From positions 682,001-746,000 of the forward strand of contig NZ_CP020042.1 in assembly GCF_002028425.1 (NCBI RefSeq): a stretch of DNA of 64,000 bases, given 5' to 3'. Shown in pieces: positions 19,437 through 29,054 of this stretch. Made by a program: the position numbers and the translations under genes. The first letter of the stretch is position 1; each line of letters opens with the position of its first letter. The notes under the pieces are model-generated. The model had not been told where the DNA came from, did not search any database, and was given only the letters and a program-made list of their open reading frames with translations. This DNA is from Streptomyces katrae (GTDB lineage: Bacteria; Actinomycetota; Actinomycetes; Streptomycetales; Streptomycetaceae).

Positions 19437-20369
19437 TCAGCGGAGGGCCGCCGTCTGCCGACGGCGCACGTACACCACCGCACCGCCGATCGCCGCCAGC
19501 GCTGCGGCCGCGGTGGCGGAGACCGGCTGCCACGACGCCTCGGCCGCCGGTGTCCCGGATGCGGCGGCGACCTGTTCCGGCTGTTCCTCCGCGAGGCCGG
19601 CGAACCCGCCGGCCAGTCCCTTGCGGTCGTACTCCGAGCCGGGCATCTTGTCGCCGTAGCGGCTGGTGACCAGCTTCTGGTAGGCGGCGAGGGTGACGCC
19701 GCGCTTTCCGCCGAGGCCGGTGGTCGCTTCCTCGTTGAGCGGCTCGACCATACCGTCGGCGGTGAGCCGGTACCAGGCGTGGATCTGCGGCTCGGTGAAG
19801 GTACGGGCCTGTGCGGTGCCGCGCTCGGCGAAGCCGACCTCGGCGTCTCCGTCCCGGATGCCGGCCAGCTGCCAGCCCTCGGCACCGACGTTCTGCGGGC
19901 CGCTTCCCGTCGTAGCGGCAGCCCCCTTGGGTGCGAGCAGTACGGCGGCGTTCTTGCCGTCGGAGGCGGTCACCCGGGAGGCCAGGTAGGAGAGCCGGAT
20001 CGCGGTCTGCGGGGTCGCCGGGGCCTTGCCGGTCACGAACTCGGGGCTGATCTCGAACATCGGCACCGGGTCCTTGAGAGCGAACCCCGGCGGCGCGGCG
20101 ACCGCGGCGGGTGCGTTGCCGGGGGTGCCGACGGTGCCGCCGTCCGCGCCGGTGCCCGTGCCGTGCTGCCGGGCCGAGACCAGGAAGCGGGAGACCGTGT
20201 CGCGGAGTTGGTCGCTGCGGACGGCCTGCTGGGCGGACGGGTAACCCGCGATGCCGTCGCCCTCCGCAGCCTGTGCAGGAACAATTCCGCTCAGGGCCGC
20301 GGCGAGCGCGGCCGTGGCGAGGACGGCGGCCCGGACTGCCGTGTGCTTGGTGTGTCGGGTGGTCTGCAT
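19437..20369 (-). CDS. Secreted, C-terminally membrane-anchored protein of unknown function
   Basis: 310 residues from ATG 20369. A Sec signal peptide (residues 1-~35, AALSGIVPAQAAEGDG) and a C-terminal segment AAAALAAIGGAVVYVRRRQT that looks like a membrane anchor with positive tail. The middle has AWYRLTADGMVEPLNEEATT and KLVTSRYGDKMPGSEYDRKG; no known domain recognised. Lies 14 bases downstream of the C70-type peptidase gene and surely in its operon, so it may be its substrate, inhibitor or display partner. No LPXTG-like sortase signal. Confidence 0.75.
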   Translation of the reverse strand: MQTTRHTKHTAVRAAVLATAALAAALSGIVPAQAAEGDGIAGYPSAQQAVRSDQLRDTVSRFLVSARQHGTGTGADGGTVGTPGNAPAAVAAPPGFALKDPVPMFEISPEFVTGKAPATPQTAIRLSYLASRVTASDGKNAAVLLAPKGAAATTGSGPQNVGAEGWQLAGIRDGDAEVGFAERGTAQARTFTEPQIHAWYRLTADGMVEPLNEEATTGLGGKRGVTLAAYQKLVTSRYGDKMPGSEYDRKGLAGGFAGLAEEQPEQVAAASGTPAAEASWQPVSATAAAALAAIGGAVVYVRRRQTAALR

Positions 20370-20383
20370 GGTCGGTCTACTCC

Positions 20384-21238
20384 TCAGCCCTGGATCCCGA
20401 TGCGGGAGTGGGTCCACTGGAACGAGTTGTTGTTCACGTAAGTGGCGTGGTTCCACCAGGTGTAGGTCTGGGTGGTCTGCCACGGGTCCCCGACCGCGAC
20501 CATGTTGGTGGCGCTGTCGTAGCCGTAGATGACGTTCATGTGACCACCGCCGGTGCGCCAGCCGATCCGGACGGCGAACGGCCGGCCTGCGGCTATCTCG
20601 GCGACCGACTCGCTGAACGAAGCGTTGCGATACAGGCTGCGGCCGCTGTTGCTCAGCCCCAGCCTGGCCAGGCCGTTGGCCATGTCTTCCAGCGTCGCGG
20701 GCTGGTTGTTGCAGTCCACCCAGGAGCCCTGGGCGGCGAGTTGGCAGAACTGCTCCTGGCTGACGGAGCGGCCCCAGTGCTTGGCGATGGTCACGCCGGA
20801 GGCGTCCCAGCACCACTGGGTCCTGACCTGCTTCTGCATCTCGATGTTGAGCGTCTTCACGGTGGTGGGGGTGGGTTTCGGGTTCGGCGTCGAACCGCAG
20901 ACCGGCAGGGCCGTGGTGTTCTCGTTGATGAAGGCGTCAGCGATGTAGTACGAGCCGGTGTAGATCCACCGCGGGTTGTTCTCCACGGTGTCGCCGGTGG
21001 TCCGGCAGGACATCTGGATCCTGTCGCCTACCTTCGAGGAACCGTTCACCTGGGCCGAGAGGGACGGCTTGGCCCGGTGGTTGACGGACGTGTAGTTGCC
21101 CTGGCCGCCGATGACCGTGCCGCTCACCACATCGGCTTGGGCGAGCGCACCGAAGCCGAACAGCAGGCCGCCGGAGAGTGCGGCGGTGACCGTGGCTGTC
21201 AGCGCCTTCTTGCGGCGGGACGCGCGACGTTTGTGCAT
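20384..21238 (-). CDS. Secreted papain-like cysteine peptidase (C70/AvrRpt2-like)
   Basis: 284 residues. Of two adjacent ATGs the second (21238) is better spaced from AAGGAG. Signal peptide to about residue 33 (FGALAQADV). Residues ~35-100 resemble an SH3-like domain (NYTSVNHRAKPSLSAQVNGS), then a proline linker. The peptidase domain has the catalytic Cys in QVRTQWCWDASGVTIAKHWG, the His in WRTGGGHMNVIYGYDSA, and DPWQ downstream, the pattern of papain-like_cys_pept proteins. Secreted as a protease; target unknown. First gene of a two-gene operon with the anchored protein at 19437. Confidence 0.85.
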   Translation of the reverse strand: MHKRRASRRKKALTATVTAALSGGLLFGFGALAQADVVSGTVIGGQGNYTSVNHRAKPSLSAQVNGSSKVGDRIQMSCRTTGDTVENNPRWIYTGSYYIADAFINENTTALPVCGSTPNPKPTPTTVKTLNIEMQKQVRTQWCWDASGVTIAKHWGRSVSQEQFCQLAAQGSWVDCNNQPATLEDMANGLARLGLSNSGRSLYRNASFSESVAEIAAGRPFAVRIGWRTGGGHMNVIYGYDSATNMVAVGDPWQTTQTYTWWNHATYVNNNSFQWTHSRIGIQG

Positions 21239-21471
21239 CATGCTCCTTGATCTGAAAATGCGGGAACTTGCTTGCCCGGCAGCCGGATCGTCCGGTCTGC
21301 GCGACAGATACCGAAGGGCGCCTGGCTCGGCGGTGGCACCGTCAGGTGATGGCAAGTCAGCCCACTGGCTGCCACCACGGTGGTGCGGTGGAGGCGTGGT
21401 GCTGTGAGGGACCGGCGGACGGCCGCAGGGGAAGGTGACCGTGCGCCGGCGGTTGATCAGACGGTCGGAGG

Positions 21472-22029
21472 TCAGCCGACCTTCTGGACCGTCCAGACCT
21501 GCGTTGCGCGCCCGTCGGCGCGCTGGAGGTCGAGCAGCCGTGCGCCGTAGTGCGGGCGGTTGCTCACGTGGTCGGCGCGCAGTCCGCGGCCGTCACGTAG
21601 CGGATGTGTCGGATGCCGCCTGTCTCCTGGGTGCTCGCCGCGTGGATGAGGTCGGCGTCGGCCGCCCACTTGCGGAACGAGGTGAGGCCCGGAGTACCGA
21701 TCGCGGTCGGGGCCGTGCACGTAGCCGACCTGGACGCGGTTGCCGGTGCTGCCGTCACCGTCGCACCGGGCGGTCTGCCCGGCGGGCCCGGCGGGCACGT
21801 CCTGAGGACGCCCGCTGACTTCGGCGGCAGCCACTTCGCCGGCCTCCGGGCGGGCCGGAGCGGCGGCCGGTGTGGGGACGTCCGCGGCTGCGTACGACTG
21901 AGCGGGGGTCCTTGCCTGGGCATTGTCGCCGAGCGCTAACACCGCGGCCGAAGCCATGGCGGTGGTGGGGAGTAACAACCGGCGGGGTGTGCGTCGGCGT
22001 TCGCCTTTCTCTCGACGGTAGGCCGTCAT
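21472..22029 (-). pseudogene. Secreted hypothetical protein, frameshifted and shortened
   Basis: Starts at ATG 22029 after GAGGTG. Signal-peptide-like start (LLLPTTAMASAAVLALGDNA), then RCDGDGSTGNRVQVGYVHGP in one frame. The conserved continuation TSFRKWAADADLIHAASTQE and GGIRHIRYVTAADCAPT is in another frame (to ~21564), and LLDLQRADGRATQVWTVQKV returns in the first. The CDGDG...RVQV-Y-HG / ETGG-RHIRYVT pattern is that of a Streptomyces secreted family, normally >300 residues. At least two shifts and a missing middle make this a pseudogene. Confidence 0.6.
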
Positions 22030-22035
22030 GCGCAC

Positions 22036-22540
22036 CTCAATTTCTGCGACGGAGGAGTGGGTGCACGGAAGCCTGCCAGACGGGCACGGTGGAGAATTCG
22101 GACAAACAGGAATGGGGTTCGAGATATCTGACTGTTACCTTGGTGGCCGAATCTGATGATCTATCAAGTAGCTTTAAAATACGGCAAGTTGCACGCATGG
22201 ACACGTGCAGGTCCAGGCCATTTCGGTGATGTCGTTATGGAATCGAGATAACCAGGCGAGGCTTGCTGACGGAAATTCAGTCAACGATTCACCTAATTAC
22301 TACCGGACGAATTTCCCCTGTTACGAGCGGTAAGGAATCCCTCGCTCCGCCCGAGGGTGACAACTCGGCGATGCGAAGGGCTTTGATGCGCGACAGGTCC
22401 AGCTGCCGACGGGTCGCACGGCCTGGGGTCGAACTGACCCCCTATGCCCGGACGTTCGTCGCGCATCCCCTCGCTCCCACGCCCCCGGCACGGGTGATCG
22501 GCGTGGGCCGGGCCGCGTGTCACGGCCCTGGAGTCCAGAC
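22036..22540. other. AT-richer intergenic segment
   Basis: About 500 bases upstream of the secreted pseudogene with clearly lower GC around 22080-22340 than the rest of the window. No gene recognised; probably old promoter DNA and acquired sequence. Confidence 0.4.
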
Positions 22541-22559
22541 CGTGTCCTATGTGTGGCGA

Positions 22560-23010
22560 TGGGTCGTTGGGCTCGGCATGGGGCGGGGTACGTGGAGTTG
22601 GATTGTTCCGACGGGTTGTGGGAGACCGCCAAGCCGCTGATCCCGCCGTCGAAGGTGCGGCCGCAGGGCGGCGGTACGCAGGACACGCCTGACGAGACGC
22701 TGTTCGCGGCGATCATCTATGTACTGGTCTCCGGGTGTGCCTGGCGGGCCCTGCCGCCCTGCTTCGGGATATCGAAGTCGACCGCCCACCGCCGGTTCCT
22801 GATCAGGTCGAGGGCCGGAGTGTGGGGCCTGCCGGACGCGGCCGGACTGCCCCTCGTTGTCCGGCGTCTCGGCCGCCAACACCCACGACAGCCAGGCCCT
22901 GAAGCCCATGGTCCTCGGTCACCAAACGAGAAACGACGCCCACCGCGGCCGACACTTCAAACCCCGGACACTGCATGCCGGTCGGCTTCGGGAGTCAGTA
23001 CCGTCCCTCC
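22560..23010 (+). mobile_element. IS5-family transposase remnant
   Basis: A frame reading LCDGLWETAKPLIPP-like DGLWETAKPLIPPSKVRPQG, TLFAAIIYVLVSGCAWRALP and FGISKSTAHRRFL is the N-terminal domain of IS5-group transposases. It then breaks; another frame gives VSAANTHDSQALKPMVLGHQ, the DDE-domain start. The catalytic region is deleted and the frame is broken, so it cannot move by itself. A further fragment of similar type is at 23786-23821. Confidence 0.75.
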
Positions 23011-23168
23011 AAAACCGGCGGAATTCTGCACATCCGACACGATGTGGATGGGCTTCCTCCGGGGGCAGGGAATGAGCAAGCGGCGGTCGCGTGGTGATCC
23101 GGCACACAAGATGGCCTGCGATTGTGATGGTCTGCCACATATGCCGCTGACCTAGGGACTTCTACGTT

Positions 23169-23351
23169 GTGGCCACACCCGACGTCCCCGCAGACCCCCT
23201 GGAAGTGGTGCACATGGTCTCCCCCGCAGCGAGCAGAACGAGCCCGTCCGGCATACGGAGGATCGTCGCCGCCAGTCTCGTCGGGACCACCATCGAGTGG
23301 TACGACAACTCATCCGATCGACGCTATGACCTGGGGCTTCCCTGTCTCTGA
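23169..23351 (+). pseudogene. N-terminal stub of an MHS-family (MFS) transporter
   Basis: The first ~48 residues include SGIRRIVAASLVGTTIEWYD, the hallmark start of metabolite:H+ symporters, where the next residues should be FFLYG and the first membrane span. Instead the frame reads NSSDRRYDLGLPCL and stops. So the transporter was cut off at about 23307 and the rest is absent. Confidence 0.7.
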
Positions 23352-24050
23352 CGACCAAAAGTCAGCACCGAACCAGCACCGGAGTGAGCCAGGAGCTGAG
23401 GGCGACGGCCAGGCGGCGGCCCGATCCACTACGCCAACAGGCTTTCAGGAGAACGGGATCGTAACCGCCTGCAGTCAGTGGGGCGGCTCGCCGCTGTAGG
23501 GCCCGACACTCCCCAGCAGACACCCGGACGCCCCAGCAATGAGACGGGCAGACCGCGCCCCTCCATCGGGCGTGGAGGGGCCCTCATCGCCCGACGCGGT
23601 CAGGCCGGGTCAGCCGTGCAAAGCCGCCGTTGGCCGCTGCACAGCCAGCCTGCACACCCTCGCCCCCAGCCCCCGGGCAGGGCGGCGAGGTCGTCGGCGC
23701 TCTCGTCCGTGCCCCAACCCGACACCTCGTCCTCACCGAGGACATCGTCGGCCAGGTCTAGCCTCCCGCGGCGGCCGGCCCCCGTCACGCGGTCGAGTGC
23801 GGGATCAACCGCCTCAAGAGGAACCTGGTGTCTCAGGGATGCCGTGGCTCGGGCCCCGCCGAAGGCAGGGCCCGAGCACTTCAGTGAGGCCAAGGCGACG
23901 GCAGTCCGCGGCCGATGGTATCGAGGCCCGGAGACCCACAGCCCGTCCGCCGAAAGGGGCAACGGGGTGCCTCGCCTGGAACAATGGTCCAGGCCATCTC
24001 ACGCAACTTATGGATGGCCCTGACTGCCGCGGCTGGAGCCTTGCGTTCGG
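23352..24050. other. Decayed segment with a transposase C-terminal scrap
   Basis: About 700 bases without an intact gene. At 23786-23821 the plus strand reads HAVECGINRLKR, the conserved C-terminal motif of IS5-type transposases, followed by unrelated codons. The remainder shows no recognisable product. Confidence 0.5.
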
Positions 24051-27000
24051 TCAGTAGGCGATAGTTGTCACGGTGTTGTTGGCGGCGTTCCAGAAGGCGT
24101 AGCCGTGCTGGAAGTCGGTCCGGCGTCCGCCCGAGACGGCGTACTCGCCGCTGGTAGGGTAGCCGAGCCAGCTCCGCTCCCAGCCGAGCGATGCCCACCG
24201 CTTCCGGATCTCCCCCAGGACCTCGTGAGCCCCGGTGCCGGGCGTCCAGTAGACGGAGTTCTCCCAGCCATCGGTGCGGCGGAAGTGGTTGTAGCGTCCG
24301 ACACCGTCGGGGGTGGTGTTCTCGTCCGTGGTCGGATAGCCGAGGCCGCCCTCCCAGCCGAGCGCCGCCCACTTCTTGCGGATCTCCCCCATGACCGCGT
24401 GAGCGCCGGTGGAAGGGCTCCAGTAGACGGAGTTCTCCCAGCCATCGAGCCGACGGAAATGATTGAAGGCCCCGCCCCCGTCCGGAGTACCCGACTCATC
24501 GGTCGTCGGGTAACCCAGCCCGCTCTCCCAACCGAGCTCGGCCCACTTGTCACGGATCGCCATGCGTACGGTATGCGCTCCGGTGTCCGGGCTCCAGTAG
24601 ATCGAGGCGCCGTTGGTGAAGTGGTTGAAGGCTCCGACCCCGTCCGGGGTGCCCGACTCATCGGTCGTGGGGTAGCCCAGTCCTCGCTCCCAGCCATAGG
24701 CGGCCCACTTGTCACGGATCGCCTTACGGACCGTGTGGGCGCCGGTGTCGGGTGTCCAGTAGATCGAGGCGTCGTTGGTGAAATGGTTGTAGCGCCCGAC
24801 ACCGTCAGGCGCGGCGCTCTCGTCCGTGGTCGGGTAGCCGAGGCCCTGTTCCCAGCCGTAAGCCGCCCACTTCTTACGGATCTCACCCATCACCGCGTGA
24901 GCACCGGTCCCCGCAGTCCAGTAGACGGAGTTCTCCCAGCCGTCGAGCCGGCGGAAATGATTGAAGGCCCCGACGCCGTCCGGAGTACCCGACTCATCGG
25001 TCGTCGGGTAACCCAGCCCGCTCTCCCAACCGAGCTCGGCCCACTTGTCACGGATCGCCTTACGGACCGTGTGGGCGCCGGTGTCGGGTGTCCAGTAGAT
25101 CGAGGCGTCGTTGGTGAAATGGTTGTAGCGCCCGACACCGTCAGGCGCGGCGCTCTCGTCCGTGGTCGGGTAGCCGAGGCCCTGTTCCCAGCCGTAAGCC
25201 GCCCACTTCTTACGGATCTCACCCATCACCGCGTGAGCACCGGTCCCCGCAGTCCAGTAGACGGAGTTCTCCCAGCCGTCGAGCCGGCGGAAATGATTGA
25301 AGCGTCCCACCCCGTCAGGGGTGATCGCCTCGTCGGTGGTGGGGTAGCCCAAGCCCTGTTCCCAGCCGAGTGCCGCCCACTTCTTGCGGATCTCGCCCAT
25401 GACCGCATGGGCTCCGGTCCCGGCCGTCCAGTAGACGGAGTTCTCCCAGCCATCGGTGCGGCGGAAATGATTGAAGGCCCCGACGCCGTCCGGAGTACCC
25501 GACTCATCGGTCGTCGGGTAACCCAGCCCGCTCTCCCAACCGAGCTCGGCCCACTTGTCACGGATCGCCTTACGGACCGTGTGGGCGCCGGTGTCAGGGC
25601 TCCAGTAGATGGAAGCGTCGTTGCTGAAGTGCTGGAAACGCCCCGTGCCGTCCGGGGCGATCACGTCATTGTCCAGCGGGTAGCCCAGACTCGCGGGCCC
25701 GCCGCGCTCCTTGTACTTGTCCAGGATCGGACCGCACACGTCGGCTTCGCCGCCGGAGGGGGTGTCGAACTGCTCGCAGCGCCCCCACGTCTCCATCCCG
25801 GGCAGAGGAGCCGGTGCCCCAGGCGCCGGAGGGATCGCCGGACCGGTGATCGTTACGTAGAAGCGGTCGTCCTTGATGATCCGCTGCGTGCGGTAGAAGT
25901 CGCCCAGGACCCGGCCACCCGCCTGGTTGTCGGCTTCCGGCAGGGCTCGGACCGAGAAGTTCGTGTTTCCGCGGGGTATCTGGGCGCCCTGCTGGGTGCT
26001 GGCGAACGGGTACTCGTCGCAGTCGTAGAGATGGGTGTTGGTCGCGGGATCGTACTGCGCGTAGTTCGCGCCGAAGACGCGCGTGCAGGTCCTGGTTGAG
26101 CGGCCCCGGTTCTTCTTGATCGCTGAGGCATCGCCCGGCGCGAGGCGGGTCAGCGGGACCCCGCTCTGCACACTCCCCGGGATCTTCTTGCCTGCCACTT
26201 TGGGTTCCGTGGACTCGGGCCTGTACTGGGCGTCCCAGATGTGCTGGGCCGAATACTTGTACTCTCCAATATTCCGGTCCATGATGAGCTCTTCGACGAC
26301 ATTTTGGAAGACGCAGCCGGCCTTCGGTCCCCCTACCTTGGGGTCCGCGTCGCAACGGAACTCGTTGTCCGCGAAGACGTCGCCGACGCCCCGGTAACCG
26401 GGCATGCTGACCCGGACGTAAAACGGGAAGTCGGCTATCTCCCCCTCCGGGGCGCTCGGCGGACTCTGGAAGGCCGGCGGGTTGAACGCGGCGAACGTCA
26501 GGCCGTTCCGCTGCCAGTTCGTGATCGTGTCATCGAGCCCGTTCGTAGGTTCCGCGCCGCACGAGTACGGGCCCGCCGTGCACCCGACGTCGATGCGCAG
26601 GAACGCGGTCGGATCGGGGGTGCCGGACTGCTTCCAGTCGTCGACGAGGATGTTGAACGTCACGCGGCCCTGGGTGTCGTAGGAGACCCTGCCGATCGTC
26701 GTGACCCGGAAGGTGTACTTGCCGACTTCCTCGCACTCTCCCGTCGAGCAGACCATACGCTTGGCCTCTACTCGCTGGACCTGGCACATGAACCGGTGAC
26801 TGACCACCAGCCCGCGGTGAAACTCGGCCGACGGGCGCTTGCGGCACTCCTCGACCGAGAGGTCGGGCACCGTGCTGGAAGCGGCTCCCGCCCCGGCGAG
26901 CGCCTTGGAGCGGGAACCGGTGGCCGCCCGGGCCGTAGCCGCGTCCGCTTCGGCAACTGCCTTCCGGTCGGCGAACTGCTCGGATGTCTCCTTGGGTATG

Positions 27001-27440
27001 GAGGTACCGGGGAAGAACTCCAGCGGCTGCCGGCCTGCCAGTTGCGGATCCGGGACGGTGCGCAGGATGTTCACCGGGCCGCTCGCGCCGGCCGGTATCT
27101 CCGCGGCACCAGCCGCCGGACTGCCGGACTGGGCCGAAGCGCGAGGTGCTTCCTCATGCGGCAACGTGGCCGTCGAAGCGTCCGGCGGCCGGGCGGTCGC
27201 GGACGGGGCTTCCGGGATCGCGGCGGGGCCGGGGGCGGGCGATGCCGGCCGGTCGGCCGCGCCGTTCGCCGAAGCGGCGGGCCCGACCGTGGTCACCTCT
27301 TGCGCACCGCCTACTTGCTGCCCACCGATCGCGCTGGAGGCCGTGGCGACGGCGCCTCCAGGTGCGAGAACGGGCAGCAGGATCGTTAAAGCAACGAGCC
27401 AGGCGAGGGCACCCCGCCGCGTACTGAACCTGCGTCTCAC
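24051..27440 (-). CDS. Large secreted NucA/NucB-type nuclease with ten LGFP repeats
   Basis: 1129 residues. Signal peptide (AWLVALTILLPVLAPGGAVA) then a Pro/Ala-rich segment. Residues ~180-460 hold a Cys-rich domain (LSVEECRKRPSAEF, RIDVGCTAGPYSCGAEPTNG). Around residue 474 the motif LYDCDEYPFASTQQGA plus SVRALPEADNQAGGRVLGDF and RIIKDDRFYVTI match the deoxyribonuclease NucA/NucB domain (CDEYPFA is its catalytic motif). Residues ~573-1129 are ten LGFP repeats (W..LGWE.GLGYPTTDE..TPDG.G...HF....S.YW....GAH.V), a module thought to bind cell-wall polymers. So the product is probably a wall-tethered extracellular DNase. GTG start with GGGGGA upstream. Monocistronic. Confidence 0.82.
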   Translation of the reverse strand: MRRRFSTRRGALAWLVALTILLPVLAPGGAVATASSAIGGQQVGGAQEVTTVGPAASANGAADRPASPAPGPAAIPEAPSATARPPDASTATLPHEEAPRASAQSGSPAAGAAEIPAGASGPVNILRTVPDPQLAGRQPLEFFPGTSIPKETSEQFADRKAVAEADAATARAATGSRSKALAGAGAASSTVPDLSVEECRKRPSAEFHRGLVVSHRFMCQVQRVEAKRMVCSTGECEEVGKYTFRVTTIGRVSYDTQGRVTFNILVDDWKQSGTPDPTAFLRIDVGCTAGPYSCGAEPTNGLDDTITNWQRNGLTFAAFNPPAFQSPPSAPEGEIADFPFYVRVSMPGYRGVGDVFADNEFRCDADPKVGGPKAGCVFQNVVEELIMDRNIGEYKYSAQHIWDAQYRPESTEPKVAGKKIPGSVQSGVPLTRLAPGDASAIKKNRGRSTRTCTRVFGANYAQYDPATNTHLYDCDEYPFASTQQGAQIPRGNTNFSVRALPEADNQAGGRVLGDFYRTQRIIKDDRFYVTITGPAIPPAPGAPAPLPGMETWGRCEQFDTPSGGEADVCGPILDKYKERGGPASLGYPLDNDVIAPDGTGRFQHFSNDASIYWSPDTGAHTVRKAIRDKWAELGWESGLGYPTTDESGTPDGVGAFNHFRRTDGWENSVYWTAGTGAHAVMGEIRKKWAALGWEQGLGYPTTDEAITPDGVGRFNHFRRLDGWENSVYWTAGTGAHAVMGEIRKKWAAYGWEQGLGYPTTDESAAPDGVGRYNHFTNDASIYWTPDTGAHTVRKAIRDKWAELGWESGLGYPTTDESGTPDGVGAFNHFRRLDGWENSVYWTAGTGAHAVMGEIRKKWAAYGWEQGLGYPTTDESAAPDGVGRYNHFTNDASIYWTPDTGAHTVRKAIRDKWAAYGWERGLGYPTTDESGTPDGVGAFNHFTNGASIYWSPDTGAHTVRMAIRDKWAELGWESGLGYPTTDESGTPDGGGAFNHFRRLDGWENSVYWSPSTGAHAVMGEIRKKWAALGWEGGLGYPTTDENTTPDGVGRYNHFRRTDGWENSVYWTPGTGAHEVLGEIRKRWASLGWERSWLGYPTSGEYAVSGGRRTDFQHGYAFWNAANNTVTTIAY
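24702..25302. repeat. Near-identical tandem duplication inside the LGFP array (336-bp period)
   Basis: Bases 24702-24966 recur essentially without change at 25038-25302, a 336-base offset equal to 112 codons (two LGFP units). Part of the same block appears again around 25460-25600. This indicates recent in-frame duplication or gene conversion of LGFP pairs. Confidence 0.85.
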
Positions 27441-27590
27441 ACGTCCCCCTTAGGCTGTGCTGCGGGCGGCCTGTGCCGCCGAGCAGCGGATAACCTAACG
27501 CCTAGTCAGCTAGCGTATGGCCACTGTGACCTGTTCCTGTGGGTGCAGGGAAGAAGCGGATACTTGCCGCCAAAGAGTCAGGAAGACCGG

Positions 27591-28214
27591 ATGGGAATCG
27601 GATACCAGCCCTATATATGGGCGGAAAACGAAGGACTCAACTACGGCTGCCTCACCTTCGTCCGGGGCAGGAATCCGGCCGAAACCGCCCGCTACTACGG
27701 TGCCGACCCCCGAGCTGCGGTACCCCTGACCACGCACGAGCGCCGCACCCACCCAGCGTTCCCGGACCTGGTGAGCTGGATCGAGCTCGGCGAGTGGACC
27801 GTGGCGTTCGAAGAAGAGCGATCCCGCGGCTCCGATCCCAGCCTGCTGGGCCAGCTGTCACTCGGCACGGAAGCCGTCAGCATCCACACCAACGTTCTCG
27901 CCCACTACCGCTTCCGCTACGCAGCCGACGGCCAGACACTCACGTATTTCGACGCCCTGTCCCCCCATACGCGCCACGGTACTGAACCCGACCGCTTCGT
28001 GGACGCCATGCGCCTCATCGGCCTCGACCCGGACATCCCGCCCGACCTTGAGGAACTCGACGACGACCCTCAATATGTCGAGTACACCCTCCCCATGCTG
28101 CTCGCCCTCACCGAGCACGTCACCGCCATCCGCCTGAAGCCCGAGTTCCTGGATACCGCTCTGACCGCTGTGACCGGTCGAAGCAACCGCTCCACACTCC
28201 GCAGCTCACCGTAG
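27591..28214 (+). CDS. DUF6461 family protein
   Basis: 207 residues from ATG 27591, preceded by AGGAAG; a GTG-like earlier start at 27543 is weaker. Contains LNYGCLTFVRGRNPAETARY, WTVAFEEERSRGSD, SIHTNVLAHYRFRYAADGQT and FDALSPHTRHGTEPDRFVDA, matching DUF6461 proteins, which are widespread and uncharacterised in actinomycetes and often near toxin or conflict genes. Cytoplasmic by absence of signal. Divergent from the nuclease gene. Confidence 0.8.
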   Translation: MGIGYQPYIWAENEGLNYGCLTFVRGRNPAETARYYGADPRAAVPLTTHERRTHPAFPDLVSWIELGEWTVAFEEERSRGSDPSLLGQLSLGTEAVSIHTNVLAHYRFRYAADGQTLTYFDALSPHTRHGTEPDRFVDAMRLIGLDPDIPPDLEELDDDPQYVEYTLPMLLALTEHVTAIRLKPEFLDTALTAVTGRSNRSTLRSSP

Positions 28215-28254
28215 CGCCCCGCCCGTCATCGAACGGACCGCCACCACCTGCCGG

Positions 28255-28720
28255 CATGCCTGACCAGGCGGCGGCCGACGGGTTCTTCGCCATGTTTCCG
28301 CGGCGGGCGGCGCAGCGCATGTCGTCGAGGCTGCCAGTGCGCGCGAAACGGCGGACGGTGGAGCGGTCCAGCCACGGTGTCCGGCCGATCGCGGCCAGGA
28401 ACCTTCCCTCAGTCAGCAGCGCCTGGACTGCCTCACATCTTCACGTCTCGGAGCCACCAGGCGCCGGGGCTGGCCCATGAACGGCGAGGGTGCCGTCCGG
28501 CGGGACGAACGGCACGGCCACCGGACTAAACGGCTCCGGCGCGACCAGGCCCCTCGCGGTTGCCTCCGCCATGACCGCGGTTCGCCGCGAACGCGGCCTG
28601 GATGCACCCGTAGCGTGAGCCGACCGTTGTCTCTAGCATCCGCGACATTCCGCCACAGATGCCAGGCGTCGGCGATCTGCACCGTCTGCAGGGCACCATT
28701 CCGAACCCTTCCGCATAGGC
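28255..28720 (-). mobile_element. ISL3-family transposase remnant
   Basis: Minus-strand frames give TVQIADAWHLWRNVADA, the ISL3 catalytic-domain motif (ADAWHLW-N), and further downstream LLTEGRFLAAIGRTPWLDRS + TVRRFAR, the helix-turn-helix typical of ISL3 transposases. The pieces are in different frames and ends are missing, so the element is dead. Confidence 0.65.
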
Positions 28721-29054
28721 GCCCCAGCTTGGCTCTGCGCCATCAAAGGGTCCCCGACGGAGCCGAATTACGTGACCGCCGGCATAGCCCGTCAAGCGGC
28801 CCAGGCCGCTGGTTACGGGGCGGGGCGACTGTGGGTAACATCGGCGTCGCTCTCGTCGGACCACTGGTCGCCTGCCGCGAGGTAGCGGAAGCCGTGGTGG
28901 TGTGCGCTGGCTGGGTGACGCTCGCGGCGTGGGTGCCGCCGCGGGAGGCGAGCGGGCGGGCGGCAAGTCCCACCCACCGAGGCGAGCCCGCTCCAGGCAG
29001 TGGCCGCGACGACGCCGTTCCTGCTTGACGTGGCCGGGGGTCGGCTTGGCACGC
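28721..29054. other. Gene-free spacer after the integrase fragment
   Basis: About 330 bases. No recognisable product on either strand; no obvious tRNA that could act as an attachment site. Confidence 0.4.

Noticed and set aside
24105..26099. Plus-strand open frame of 664 codons opposite the LGFP array
   Set aside because: Antisense shadow of the repeat-bearing nuclease gene, whose domains are clear on the minus strand.
28721..29054. tRNA-type attachment site next to the integrase fragment
   Set aside because: No cloverleaf or tRNA 3' end could be found; the integrase is truncated and its site may be lost.
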